From contig JANRKG010000414.1 of assembly GCA_033763635.1 (NCBI GenBank), positions 1 to 12,706 on the forward strand: a DNA stretch of 12,706 nt, written 5' to 3'. The notes under the pieces are model-generated. The model was not told the origin of the DNA. It ran no database searches and saw only the letters and a list, made by a program, of their open reading frames with translations. Origin of the DNA: JANRKG01 sp033763635. GTDB lineage: Bacteria; Cyanobacteriota; Cyanobacteriia; GCF-001939115. Position 1 is the first letter of the stretch, and each line of letters begins with the position of its first letter. This document shows positions 6,173-12,706 of the stretch, in pieces. Made by a program: the position numbers and the translations under genes.

Positions 6173-6610
6173 TCAATCTCGCCCGGAGGGTTCATCAGGT
6201 TCAATCTCCTCACTGGGGTCGCGGGGGAGGGCTTCGGGAATCCCCGATCGCTCAGGGGCATCTCCCGAAAACTCCATCTGGGTGATTCGCTCCAAATGCT
6301 GGCGGCGATGTTCCATATTCGTTTGCTGGATACCAGTCCGCACCATTTCTGGCAGAAAATCTGCCACTTCCTGGGCGATATGCTCCCGCACCGTCATGAT
6401 CCGAAACGCCAGATCTTGTTTCTCCCGCAAGAGATCCTGAATATATGCCTCTCCGTCCTGAATCCGGTCCTTACTAGAGAACTGGCTGAGCCAGAGCGCC
6501 AGGGGCGGATTGGTTTCGCTCAACTGAGCAATCACCGTGCGAACCGCTTGATACGTGAGATAGCTAATTAGAGTTTTGGCTGTGTCCTTGGCAATTTGTT
6601 TGAAATTCAT
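6173..6610 (-). CDS. rbcX: Rubisco assembly chaperone RbcX
   Basis: The 145-residue protein acts as a homodimer that clamps the C-terminal peptide of RbcL and helps form RbcL antiparallel dimers before RbcS joins. The groove residues known from cyanobacterial RbcX structures are present at the expected positions: Tyr17, Tyr20, Gln29, Glu32 and Asn34. The edge arginines Arg70 and Arg102 are also in place. After about residue 115 the tail is acidic and Pro-rich (EALPRDPSEEIEPDEPSG) and probably disordered. The ATG has AGGAAG upstream at about 10 bases. It sits between rbcL and rbcS, the classic beta-cyanobacterial order. Confidence 0.97.
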   Translation of the reverse strand: MNFKQIAKDTAKTLISYLTYQAVRTVIAQLSETNPPLALWLSQFSSKDRIQDGEAYIQDLLREKQDLAFRIMTVREHIAQEVADFLPEMVRTGIQQTNMEHRRQHLERITQMEFSGDAPERSGIPEALPRDPSEEIEPDEPSGRD

Positions 6611-6638
6611 TAGACACCAGCTTCCTAAAGGTGATTAA

Positions 6639-6680
6639 GAAGGATGAAGGATGAAAAAGTTTGAATATTCTAATTCATCC
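6639..6680 (-). repeat. Heptad repeat and stem-loop between rbcL and rbcX
   Basis: GAAGGATGAAGGATGAA (6639-6655) contains a tandem heptad. Its last unit GGATGAA (6649-6655) can pair with TTCATCC (6674-6680) around an 18-base loop. Such short tandem heptads are common in filamentous cyanobacterial genomes. In the mRNA this hairpin lies right after the rbcL stop and could damp read-through or protect the rbcL 3' end. Confidence 0.5.
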
Positions 6681-6705
6681 CTCTACCTTCTGACTTCAGC
6701 CTTTA

Positions 6706-8136
6706 TCAGACGGTATCAACCGCTTCAAATTCAAACTTGATTTCCTTCCACAGTTCGCAAGCAACTGCCAGTTCAGGAGACCACTTGCAAGCTTCGCGGA
6801 TGATGTCGCCACCTTCACGCATGAGGTCGCGGCCTTCGTTCCGAGCTTGAACGCAAGCTTCCAGAGCGACGCGGTTTGCAGTTGCACCGGGCGCGTTCCC
6901 CCAGGGGTGACCCAGCGTACCACCACCAAACTGAAGCACGGAGTCATCGCCGAAGATTTCCACAAGCGCAGGCATGTGCCATACGTGAATCCCACCGGAA
7001 GCCACAGCCATTACCCCAGGCATGGAAGCCCAGTCTTGGGTGAAGTAGATCCCACGGGTCTTGTCTTGTTCGATGTAGTTTTCGCGGAGCAGATCTACGA
7101 AACCAAGAGTGATTGCCTTGTCGCCTTCCAGCTTACCCACAACGGTTCCGGTATGAATGTGGTCCCCACCAGACATCCGCAAGCACTTCGCCAAAACCCG
7201 GAAGTGAATCCCGTGATTCTTCTGACGGTCAATTACAGCGTGCATCGCACGGTGGATGTGCAGTAACAGACCATTGGCACGGCAATACTTCGCCAGGGTG
7301 GTGTTAGCCGTGAACCCTGCGGTCAGGAAGTCATGCATGATGATGGGCATTTCCAATTCTTTGGCAAATGCAGCCCGCTCTAGCATTTCTTCGCAGGTGG
7401 GAGCGGTCACGTTCAGGTAGTGACCCTTAATTTCACCCGTTTCAGCCTGGGACTTCTTAATTGCTTCTGCAACAAACAGGAAGCGATCGCGCCACCGTTG
7501 GAAGGGCTGGGAGTTGATGTTTTCGTCGTCTTTCGTGAAGTCCAGACCGCCGCGCAGACATTCGTAAACAGCACGACCGTAGTTCTTTGCAGACAGACCG
7601 AGTTTGGGTTTGATGGTGCAACCCAGCAGAGGACGACCGTACTTGTTGATTTTGTCGCGCTCAACTTGAATCCCGTGGGGAGGGCCTTGGAAGGTCTTCA
7701 GGTAAGCAACGGGAATCCGCAGGTCTTCCAGACGCAGCGCTTTCAGTGCTTTGAACCCGAACACGTTCCCCACAATGGAGGTCAGCATGTTCGTGACCGA
7801 GCCTTCTTCAAACAGATCCAGGGGGTAAGCAATGTAACAGATAAACTGGCTGTCATCACCGGGAACTGGCTCGATGTCGTAGCAACGACCTTTGTAGCGA
7901 TCGAGGTCAGTCAACAGGTCGGTCCATACGGTCGTCCAGGTTCCGGTGGAGGATTCAGCAGCTACCGCAGCACCCGCTTCTTCCCAGGGCACACCGGGTT
8001 GAGGTGTCACCCGGAAAGCGGCCAGAATGTCGGTATCTTTGGGGGTGTAATCGGGGGTGTAATAAGTCAGTCTATAATCTTTAACCCCAGCCTGATATCC
8101 GGCTTTTGTCTGAGTCTTGGTTTGAGCGTAAGACAT
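6706..8136 (-). CDS. rbcL: Ribulose bisphosphate carboxylase large subunit, form IB
   Basis: The 476-residue catalytic subunit fixes CO2 onto ribulose 1,5-bisphosphate. The activation site reads GGLDFTKDDE, with carbamylated Lys202 and metal ligands Asp204 and Glu205, one higher than in spinach numbering. The active-site Lys of TIKPKLG is Lys176, the loop 6 lysine is Lys335 in VGKLEGD, and SGGIHVWHMP and FGGGTLGHPWGN give the phosphate-binding regions. The N-terminus MSYAQTKTQTKAGYQAGVKD and the overall length are typical of cyanobacterial form IB. AGGAAGGA lies just before the ATG. It is the first gene of rbcLXS and has a leader region of several hundred bases. The tail ends FEAVDTV, close to the RbcX-binding EIKFEFE motif, which is present at 465-471. 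Confidence 0.99.
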   Translation of the reverse strand: MSYAQTKTQTKAGYQAGVKDYRLTYYTPDYTPKDTDILAAFRVTPQPGVPWEEAGAAVAAESSTGTWTTVWTDLLTDLDRYKGRCYDIEPVPGDDSQFICYIAYPLDLFEEGSVTNMLTSIVGNVFGFKALKALRLEDLRIPVAYLKTFQGPPHGIQVERDKINKYGRPLLGCTIKPKLGLSAKNYGRAVYECLRGGLDFTKDDENINSQPFQRWRDRFLFVAEAIKKSQAETGEIKGHYLNVTAPTCEEMLERAAFAKELEMPIIMHDFLTAGFTANTTLAKYCRANGLLLHIHRAMHAVIDRQKNHGIHFRVLAKCLRMSGGDHIHTGTVVGKLEGDKAITLGFVDLLRENYIEQDKTRGIYFTQDWASMPGVMAVASGGIHVWHMPALVEIFGDDSVLQFGGGTLGHPWGNAPGATANRVALEACVQARNEGRDLMREGGDIIREACKWSPELAVACELWKEIKFEFEAVDTV

Positions 8137-8142
8137 GGTTTC

Positions 8143-8150
8143 CTTCCTAA
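8143..8150 (-). promoter_or_regulatory. rbcL ribosome binding site
   Basis: On the minus strand AGGAAGGA precedes the rbcL ATG by about 6 bases. It confirms the start. Confidence 0.6.
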
Positions 8151-8428
8151 AAAATCACTCAAGTTGATCAGGTCAAACTCAGCAACAGATCCCCTCCTAA
8201 CTGAGCCTGAATCCTGAAATAGAACATTGCGGTTCCCTGGGTTTTTCTTGCCCTGGGATAGCGATGAGCTAAGCAGTAAATCGCAGTAAATCACTGGCTA
8301 CCCTACTCACGATCGCTCAATTCGGCCTCTAGGAAGCCTTAAAGAAGCCTAACTGGGATCGCTTGGCTGGACTCGCATTGCTTAATCTGCGCCTTGCAAC
8401 AGGTTGATTCAAAGCATATCAGGAAAAC

Positions 8429-8458
8429 ACATAAGATAAACTTCAAATATTCTTTCAA
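8429..8458 (-). promoter_or_regulatory. Candidate rbcL promoter
   Basis: On the minus strand TTGAAA (8453-8458) and TTATGT (8429-8434) are 18 bases apart. Transcription would start near 8422 and give a leader of about 285 bases. The boxes are imperfect, and the call rests partly on the LysR-type site lying directly upstream. Confidence 0.35.
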
Positions 8459-8463
8459 CCCTG

Positions 8464-8478
8464 ATAAGATACTCTTAT
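8464..8478. promoter_or_regulatory. LysR-type palindrome, candidate RbcR/CbbR operator
   Basis: ATAAGA-TAC-TCTTAT is a perfect inverted repeat and contains the T-N11-A pattern (T8465, A8477) of LysR-type regulators. It is centred about 50 bases upstream of the predicted rbcL transcription start, the usual activator position. Cyanobacterial rbcL is known to be controlled by the LysR-type regulator RbcR, but assigning this site to it is an inference. Confidence 0.45.
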
Positions 8479-8802
8479 AAAATTAATATTGATAAGCGTG
8501 AGTAATCACTCTCGAAGGCTTAACAAAAGTGAATTGATTTAAATCTCTGGAGATCAAATTTATAGAAGCCAATTTTTTCTAGATCAACTTAAGAAACAGA
8601 AAAAATTTGAGGCAAAGAATCTTATTCTTCCTATTTTTATAAAGGAAAGTTCTACGCCCTTTTTAGAGCATCTAAATACCAACATATTTAATAAAACGTA
8701 TTTAATAATTTAAAGTCTGTAGAAAATTTTCAGGGACGCTACAAAAGTCACGAAAATATTTTTTTGTAATTAATCCCGAATTCCGCGATGAAGCGCTATG
8801 CT

Positions 8803-8830
8803 GTTGCTCAATTACCGTTGCTCAATTACC
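8803..8830. repeat. 14-base perfect tandem duplication before the propeller gene
   Basis: GTTGCTCAATTACC is repeated head to tail (8803-8816 and 8817-8830), ending 37 bases before the chosen ATG. It probably lies in the leader or promoter spacer of the propeller gene. Confidence 0.9.
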
Positions 8831-8867
8831 CCGCTAAGGGTGTGAGCGAGTGTTTTGGGGATTTTTT

Positions 8868-10076
8868 ATGAGAGTGAGCAAACGATGGAGTCTCAAAGTG
8901 AGCCTCAAGATGGGCCTCAAAAATCGTGAAGCGACTTTTCCCTCTATCCCTTTAAAGGAGGGTATCACGGTTTGGGATCGATCGCTTCAGATGGGAGCGA
9001 GCTTAATGGGATGGAGCTACCTGGCGTTGTTGACGATCGCTCCTTTTTCCTGGCAGTCTCCAGGGGTTGCTCAATCGACCCAACCTCAACAGCCTACGAC
9101 TTTCCCGAAGCAGCGTACCGTTTTCCCCCCCACCGCTCCCCCACCGGGAAATGCCCCCCTCCCAACCCAGCGACAGCAGGTAGAAAACCGTTCCATCACT
9201 CCTGACTATCGCATCAGTGGGTTGCAAGCAGACTTTAAAGGCGGGTTGTGGGTCGGTTCCTGGCAGGGAATTGCCCGAATTGACCCAAACACAGGCCGGA
9301 TTGGGGCGCGGGTGAATTTGCCGAATACGGCGATCGGTGCCCTGGCGCTTGACAGTTCAGGGCGGGTTTGGGTTGGCACCTACGAAGGACTGATTCGGAT
9401 TGACCCCCGCAGCGATGAAATCACGGCCCAAAACTTTACCTTGCCCTCCAACCGGGTTCTGGCCCTGACCACAGATCCGCGTGGATATCTGTGGGTGGGA
9501 GGCGATCGAGGCGTTGCCCTGATCAGCCCAGACCAGGGGTTACTCATGTCCACCGTTCAGAACTTACCCGGAGTGAGTGCCAACGCCTTTACCCTCGATC
9601 GGCGAGGAAATCTGTGGGTTGGGACTCTGGATGGGTTGGTGGAAATTGACACAGCTAGAGCGTTGCTCCGTCGCCGGATTACTAACTTGCCCGGAGGCGT
9701 GGTTCAGGCGATCACCGTTGAGCCGAGGGGATCTTTGTGGGTGGGCACCCCAAACAGCTTGTTAGAAGTGAATCCCCAAACGGGAGCCGTGATTCGTTCG
9801 GTGCGATCGATCGAGGGAAAAAACGTGACTTCCCTGCGGTTCGATCGGCGGGGGCAATTGTGGGTGGGCACAACCAACGGGTTGTTCCAAGTGAATCGCT
9901 ACAATGGAGCTATTGTTGACCAGATTACCTCTCTGCCTTCCAGTCGGGTGTTGATTGTGGCTCCCGATGTGGGCAATAAGCTCTGGGTGGGAACTACAGA
10001 GGGTCTGGCCTGGGTCAACCTGCGGCGGAGTCGTCAGGCTCAGCCCCACGCCACCTACAGTCGCCGATCCCCATAG
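8868..10076 (+). CDS. Exported seven-repeat beta-propeller protein (two-component regulator propeller type)
   Basis: From the ATG at 8868, 402 residues are encoded; an in-frame GTG at 8850 would add six. A charged N-terminal stretch leads to a hydrophobic core (about 47-62) and PGVAQS, consistent with a signal peptide or anchor with an unusually long n-region. A Pro/Gln-rich linker follows (about 71-105). Then come seven W-V-G motifs, with Trp at 128, 168, 209, 250, 291, 332 and 373, a 40-41 residue period. The blade pattern is LWVGT-x-x-GL-x-x-I(D/N)P...LP...L-x-x-D-x-R-G, as in Reg_prop or virginiamycin-B-lyase-like propellers. Seven blades could close one propeller. No histidine kinase, GGDEF or other output domain is present, so it is a stand-alone sensor or binding domain, probably periplasmic or surface-exposed. 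Ligand unknown. panB begins 3 bases after its stop. Confidence 0.85.
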   Translation: MRVSKRWSLKVSLKMGLKNREATFPSIPLKEGITVWDRSLQMGASLMGWSYLALLTIAPFSWQSPGVAQSTQPQQPTTFPKQRTVFPPTAPPPGNAPLPTQRQQVENRSITPDYRISGLQADFKGGLWVGSWQGIARIDPNTGRIGARVNLPNTAIGALALDSSGRVWVGTYEGLIRIDPRSDEITAQNFTLPSNRVLALTTDPRGYLWVGGDRGVALISPDQGLLMSTVQNLPGVSANAFTLDRRGNLWVGTLDGLVEIDTARALLRRRITNLPGGVVQAITVEPRGSLWVGTPNSLLEVNPQTGAVIRSVRSIEGKNVTSLRFDRRGQLWVGTTNGLFQVNRYNGAIVDQITSLPSSRVLIVAPDVGNKLWVGTTEGLAWVNLRRSRQAQPHATYSRRSP

Positions 10077-10079
10077 CTC

Positions 10080-10874
10080 ATGAAAGTCAAACTTCAGCAC
10101 TTGGTTCAGTGGAAACAGCAGGGCCGTCCGATCGTCGCCCTCACTGCCTGGGATTTTGCCCTGGCCCAAGTGCTGGATCAGGCGGGAGTGGACATTCTGC
10201 TCGTCGGGGATTCCCTTGGGATGGTGGCTCTGGGGTATGAAACGACCCTGCCCGTCACGCTGGAAGAAATGCTACACCATGCCCGTGCCGTGCGGCGAGG
10301 CGTACAACGGGCCTTTCTTGTGTGCGATCTTCCCTTTATGAGTTATCAGGAAAGCACCCAACAGGCGATGCAATCCGCAGGGCGCGTCTTGAAGGAAACA
10401 GGGATGCAAGCCGTCAAGTTAGAAGGGGGGCATCCGGCGATCGTCGAAACTGTTACCCGTCTGGTGCAGGTGGGCATTCCGGTGATGGGGCATGTAGGGC
10501 TGACCCCCCAATCGGTTCGGCAGTTGGGGTATCAAAAGCAGGGCAGCACTCCGGAAGGACAGGAGCGGATTTTGCAAGAAGCGATCGCCCTGGAACAGGC
10601 CGGAGCCTTCTCCATTGTTTTAGAACACATTCCCGATTCCCTATCCCTCCAAATCACCCAGAAATTGAGCATTCCCACGATCGGGATTGGGGCGGGTCCC
10701 CATTGTGATGGGCAGGTATTGGTGACGGCTGATTTGTTGGGGCTGACCGAGCGCAAGCCTCCCTTTGCAAAGGTGTATGCCGATTTGCGGACAACGATCG
10801 CCCAGGCAACACAACAGTTCTGTGAGGAAGTTCGTCATCATCAGTTTCCAGAGGCACCCCATTCTGAGCCTTAA
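10080..10874 (+). CDS. panB: 3-methyl-2-oxobutanoate hydroxymethyltransferase
   Basis: The 264-residue enzyme makes ketopantoate from 2-oxoisovalerate and 5,10-methylene-tetrahydrofolate, the first committed step of pantothenate and coenzyme A synthesis in the cytosol. The metal ligands are visible as Asp44 in VGDSLGM, Asp83 in VCDLPF and Glu115 in KLEGG. The catalytic Glu182 is in VLEHIP. The conserved MGHVGLTPQSV and GIGAGPHCDGQVLV segments are present. Length is normal for the family. The ATG lies 3 bases after the propeller gene stop, so the two are probably cotranscribed and translationally coupled. Why a propeller gene is tied to pantothenate synthesis is not clear from sequence. Confidence 0.97.
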   Translation: MKVKLQHLVQWKQQGRPIVALTAWDFALAQVLDQAGVDILLVGDSLGMVALGYETTLPVTLEEMLHHARAVRRGVQRAFLVCDLPFMSYQESTQQAMQSAGRVLKETGMQAVKLEGGHPAIVETVTRLVQVGIPVMGHVGLTPQSVRQLGYQKQGSTPEGQERILQEAIALEQAGAFSIVLEHIPDSLSLQITQKLSIPTIGIGAGPHCDGQVLVTADLLGLTERKPPFAKVYADLRTTIAQATQQFCEEVRHHQFPEAPHSEP

Positions 10875-11218
10875 ACGGTGCTTCGACTTCGCCCAGCACT
10901 CGACTTGTGGACCGAGTAAAGCTAAAGCCCACTTCTAAAGACAGACGACGGTGCTCCTGGGCGAGGAGTGCAACGCTGAGCGTGACGATCGCCACGCCCA
11001 GTAATTGCACCGTTCCGGGGGTCTCCTGAAGCAGGAACCAGGCCAGTACCACCGTTAAGACGGGATTTGTAGATCCAATCATGGTGCAGGGTTGGAGTAA
11101 CGAAGCCTCCGGTGCGAAACAGGCCCAGGATAGGCTGCTCGGTGAAGAGGACTCGAACAGTTACGTTCTGAAAGCAGAAAGAAACCGCAGCGAGAAGGAC
11201 GATGAGAAAACCAAACAA
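10875..11218 (-). pseudogene. Remnant of an EamA/DMT-family transporter gene with internal deletion
   Basis: From a TTG at 11218 the minus strand encodes FGFLIVLLAAVSFCFQNV, then VRVLFTEQPILGLFRTGG, the first transmembrane helix and loop of a cyanobacterial DMT permease. After about 45 residues, near 11082, the frame changes and the text becomes NPVLTVVLAWFLLQE followed by LLGVAIVTLSVALLAQEHR, the last two helices of an EamA domain. A full protein has about ten helices and roughly 300 residues, so about 200 residues in the middle are gone and the joint is out of frame. The second frame then runs without a stop into antisense panB, so the original 3' end is also lost or altered. The product cannot be a working transporter. 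Confidence 0.75.
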
Positions 11219-11395
11219 ATGATAGAGCGGGTAGGGAACTGTTTGATTTTAGCGAAGGGGGGATGGAGAATGTGTCATCGGGCAGGGGTGGGAGAGCAGG
11301 GATGTTTTGGAAAAGGAATTGATTTTTGAATGCGGTCCAAGTTTATGGAGAACTGACACTTCATAGTAAATGAGGTGCAGCTTTCAGGAGATCCA
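11219..11395. other. Intergenic DNA upstream of the small gene
   Basis: No gene is visible. TTGATT (near 11317) and TTTATG, spaced about 17 bases apart, could form a weak promoter for the 82-residue protein. CAGGAG at 11385-11390 is a good Shine-Dalgarno. Confidence 0.25.
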
Positions 11396-11644
11396 ATGAA
11401 TACGACTGTAACGCCCCTTTATATCTATCAGGTTGTCACTGACCCTAAATTCCTTGAAGGCAATTCCCTCTATATGTTTGAACTGTGGGCAGGGCCGTAT
11501 CTGGATGGGAATGCTGCCATGCAGGATGCGGAGGCTCTGCGCCAATCACAACCTGACGTTTACTATTCCTGCGTTGTAACCCACTATCGAGGAGAACGGT
11601 GGTTCTACCACTGCACAAAACGCACAGATATCAAGGGTTCATAA
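11396..11644 (+). CDS. Small protein of unknown function (82 residues)
   Basis: I do not recognise a family. The ATG at 11396 is chosen because CAGGAG lies 5 bases upstream; a 5' extension to 11375 lacks such a site. The protein opens MNTTVTPLYIYQVVTDPKF and is rich in Tyr, with WAGPYLDGNAAMQDAEALR in the middle and YYSCVVTHYRGERWFYHC near the end. The alternation of aromatic beta-like strands and one helix suggests a small globular alpha/beta fold. There is no signal peptide or membrane helix. It has two Cys residues. It lies between a dead transporter gene and the convergent lpxB-like gene, 37 bases away. Confidence 0.65.
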   Translation: MNTTVTPLYIYQVVTDPKFLEGNSLYMFELWAGPYLDGNAAMQDAEALRQSQPDVYYSCVVTHYRGERWFYHCTKRTDIKGS

Positions 11645-11681
11645 CAAGCCTGCCAGGTCTCCCAGGTCTTCCATCCCCACC

Positions 11682-12706
11682 CTATCGACGCATGGGAAAT
11701 TCAGCGAGATTCGTTAAACAGGTGGCAATTCGATGGGCCGCCCCCCCTTCCCCCATCCGCTGCCGACCGTTGTTGACAATTAATTGAAGGCGATCGGGAT
11801 TGCCCAGTAGAGACTGAAGGGTTTCCCCAACCTGGGAAGGCCGTCGTACCAGCGTCACCGATGGCCCTAAGAGCCTGCTTTGGGTTTCAGCGAAGTGGGA
11901 GGTAAACTGTGGCCCTGCGCCTGGAATTGTAATAGCAGGTTTCCCCAACCCCACAAATTGTTCCGTAGCGGTTCCGGCCATTGCAATCGCCACATCCGCC
12001 TGATGCAAACACGCTCGATAGGCTTCCTGCGTCAGAATGAGCATGGCCCGATCGCGCACAAAACACTGGGCTTGCGGATCAGGAATGGGAAGGGATTTGG
12101 GATGAATTGATGGAGGTTGCCAGCCTTCCTCTCTCAATCCCTGAACGAAGGGGTCCAGGGGCAAACCAGGGGTAATGGCTCCCAACAAGAGGAGTGATCG
12201 GCCCTGAAACGTCTCGATCGTGCTTCTGATGGCTTCCAAAATTCGTTGCCAATTCCCATAGGCTTCTGGAATGCGGGAGCCGGGTAACAGCAGGAGGGTG
12301 AACGATCGCGCAAGTTCCCGCTGTTCAGCTTCGCCATCGTAGTAACTCGGACTATCGGCCTGTTTGCTATCCAGCAGACCATCCATCATGGGATTACCCA
12401 GATCAAAAGCTGGGATAGCGAACTGCTGAAGAATCTTAACCGTCAGGGAATCTCTGGGAAAAACGGCTTTGCATCGGGGATGGCCCATGAGCCATCGTTC
12501 CCAGGGATAGTAAACCGATCCCCAACGGGCTGCCAGTCGATCGCTTTTGGGAAGATTGGGCAATAGACCCGCTTCATCCCGCAGGTGATATTCCGATTTT
12601 GCAGTCCCAATAAAGGCATAGGGCTTGCCACTAAACCAGGCCAAGGCTAGAGGAACAACATCCCCCACCGCCAACACAAAATCCCCCTGTTTTGCCCAGG
12701 AGCGAA
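11682..12706 (-). CDS. Lipid-A-disaccharide-synthase-related protein, 5' end outside window
   Basis: The frame is open from the window edge to TAG at 11682-11684, giving about 341 residues; the first part of the protein lies beyond 12706. Landmarks are LAVGDVVPLALAWFSGKPYAF near the visible start, LLLLPGSRIPEAY (the nucleotide-sugar-binding domain opening), then ADVAIAMAGTATEQFVGLGKPA and IPGAGPQFTSHFAETQSRLLG. These fit the LpxB-like glycosyltransferase group found in cyanobacteria and chloroplasts (TIGR03492-type), which is related to lipid A disaccharide synthase but is annotated only as related. True LpxB joins UDP-diacylglucosamine to lipid X; whether this protein does so is unknown. It converges with the 82-residue gene, and no clear terminator lies between them. 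Confidence 0.88.
   Translation of the reverse strand, partial: RSWAKQGDFVLAVGDVVPLALAWFSGKPYAFIGTAKSEYHLRDEAGLLPNLPKSDRLAARWGSVYYPWERWLMGHPRCKAVFPRDSLTVKILQQFAIPAFDLGNPMMDGLLDSKQADSPSYYDGEAEQRELARSFTLLLLPGSRIPEAYGNWQRILEAIRSTIETFQGRSLLLLGAITPGLPLDPFVQGLREEGWQPPSIHPKSLPIPDPQAQCFVRDRAMLILTQEAYRACLHQADVAIAMAGTATEQFVGLGKPAITIPGAGPQFTSHFAETQSRLLGPSVTLVRRPSQVGETLQSLLGNPDRLQLIVNNGRQRMGEGGAAHRIATCLTNLAEFPMRR

Larger units (their letters stand above)
8137..8867. other. Long regulatory region between divergent rbcL and propeller gene
   Basis: About 730 bases carry no gene that I can support. The half near rbcL is mixed in composition. The stretch 8400-8770 is strongly AT-rich and holds the LysR-type palindrome and candidate rbcL promoter, noted separately. 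The end near the propeller gene has a 14-base tandem duplication. A long rbcL leader is usual in cyanobacteria. No riboswitch fold was recognised. Confidence 0.6.

Noticed and set aside
7420..8217. Long open frame of 265 codons on the plus strand antisense to rbcL
   Set aside because: rbcL on the other strand is certain; the antisense frame has no domain, no Shine-Dalgarno and reflects codon bias of a highly expressed gene.
8955..8961. AAGGAGG inside the propeller gene as a second start site
   Set aside because: No ATG, GTG or TTG in the correct frame at a suitable distance; the next in-frame ATG is too far away.
10654..10874. Minus-strand frame continuing the transporter remnant through panB
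   Set aside because: It is antisense to the well-supported panB coding sequence and has no transporter features there.
1..12706. CRISPR array, tRNA or rRNA genes
   Set aside because: No regularly spaced repeats and no cloverleaf or rRNA sequence were seen; the longest perfect tandem repeats have only two units.

Overview
The window comes from a beta-cyanobacterium, probably filamentous. The minus strand carries form IB Rubisco genes in the order rbcL-rbcX-rbcS, with a Rubisco activase gene (rca) farther downstream whose product ends in a Rubisco small-subunit-like (SSUL) domain. The core CGATCG of the HIP1 palindrome recurs throughout, with full GCGATCGC at 7483-7490 and 10581-10588. Heptad repeats of the GGATGAA and GGGTAAT type sit between genes.

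Layout from left to right: (1) 1-421, plus strand, the 3' end of a membrane protein gene. (2) 466-1749, minus, rca. (3) 1750-5448, minus, an island between rca and rbcS. It holds two related DUF433/DUF5615 (VapBC-like toxin-antitoxin) pairs flanking an AT-rich two-gene operon that encodes a coiled-coil protein of unknown function and a DUF6602 PD-(D/E)XK-like protein. The rca-side DUF5615 gene is frameshifted, and its stop codon directly abuts the rca start. (4) 5551-5584, a clear intrinsic terminator for the rbc operon. (5) 5738-8136, minus, rbcS, rbcX and rbcL. (6) 8137-8867, a long regulatory region with a LysR-type palindrome and a candidate rbcL promoter. (7) 8868-10874, plus, an exported seven-repeat beta-propeller protein followed after 3 bases by panB. 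(8) 10875-11218, minus, the wreck of an EamA/DMT transporter gene. (9) 11396-11644, plus, a small gene of unknown function. (10) 11682 to the window end, minus, a gene for a lipid-A-disaccharide-synthase-related protein, cut by the window edge.

The Rubisco genes form one functional unit: RbcL and RbcS make the enzyme, RbcX chaperones RbcL dimers, and Rca removes inhibitory sugar phosphates, with its SSUL tail likely tethering it in the carboxysome. The most unusual part is the island that splits rbcLXS from rca. Its central operon is AT-rich (15 G+C in the 60 bases 2701-2760, against 30 in 7021-7080), has no CGATCG, has its own strong Shine-Dalgarno and promoter-like elements, and overlaps its two genes by 8 bases. 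It looks like a horizontally acquired nuclease module and is the best candidate here for an undescribed defence-type system, although nothing in the sequence proves that function.
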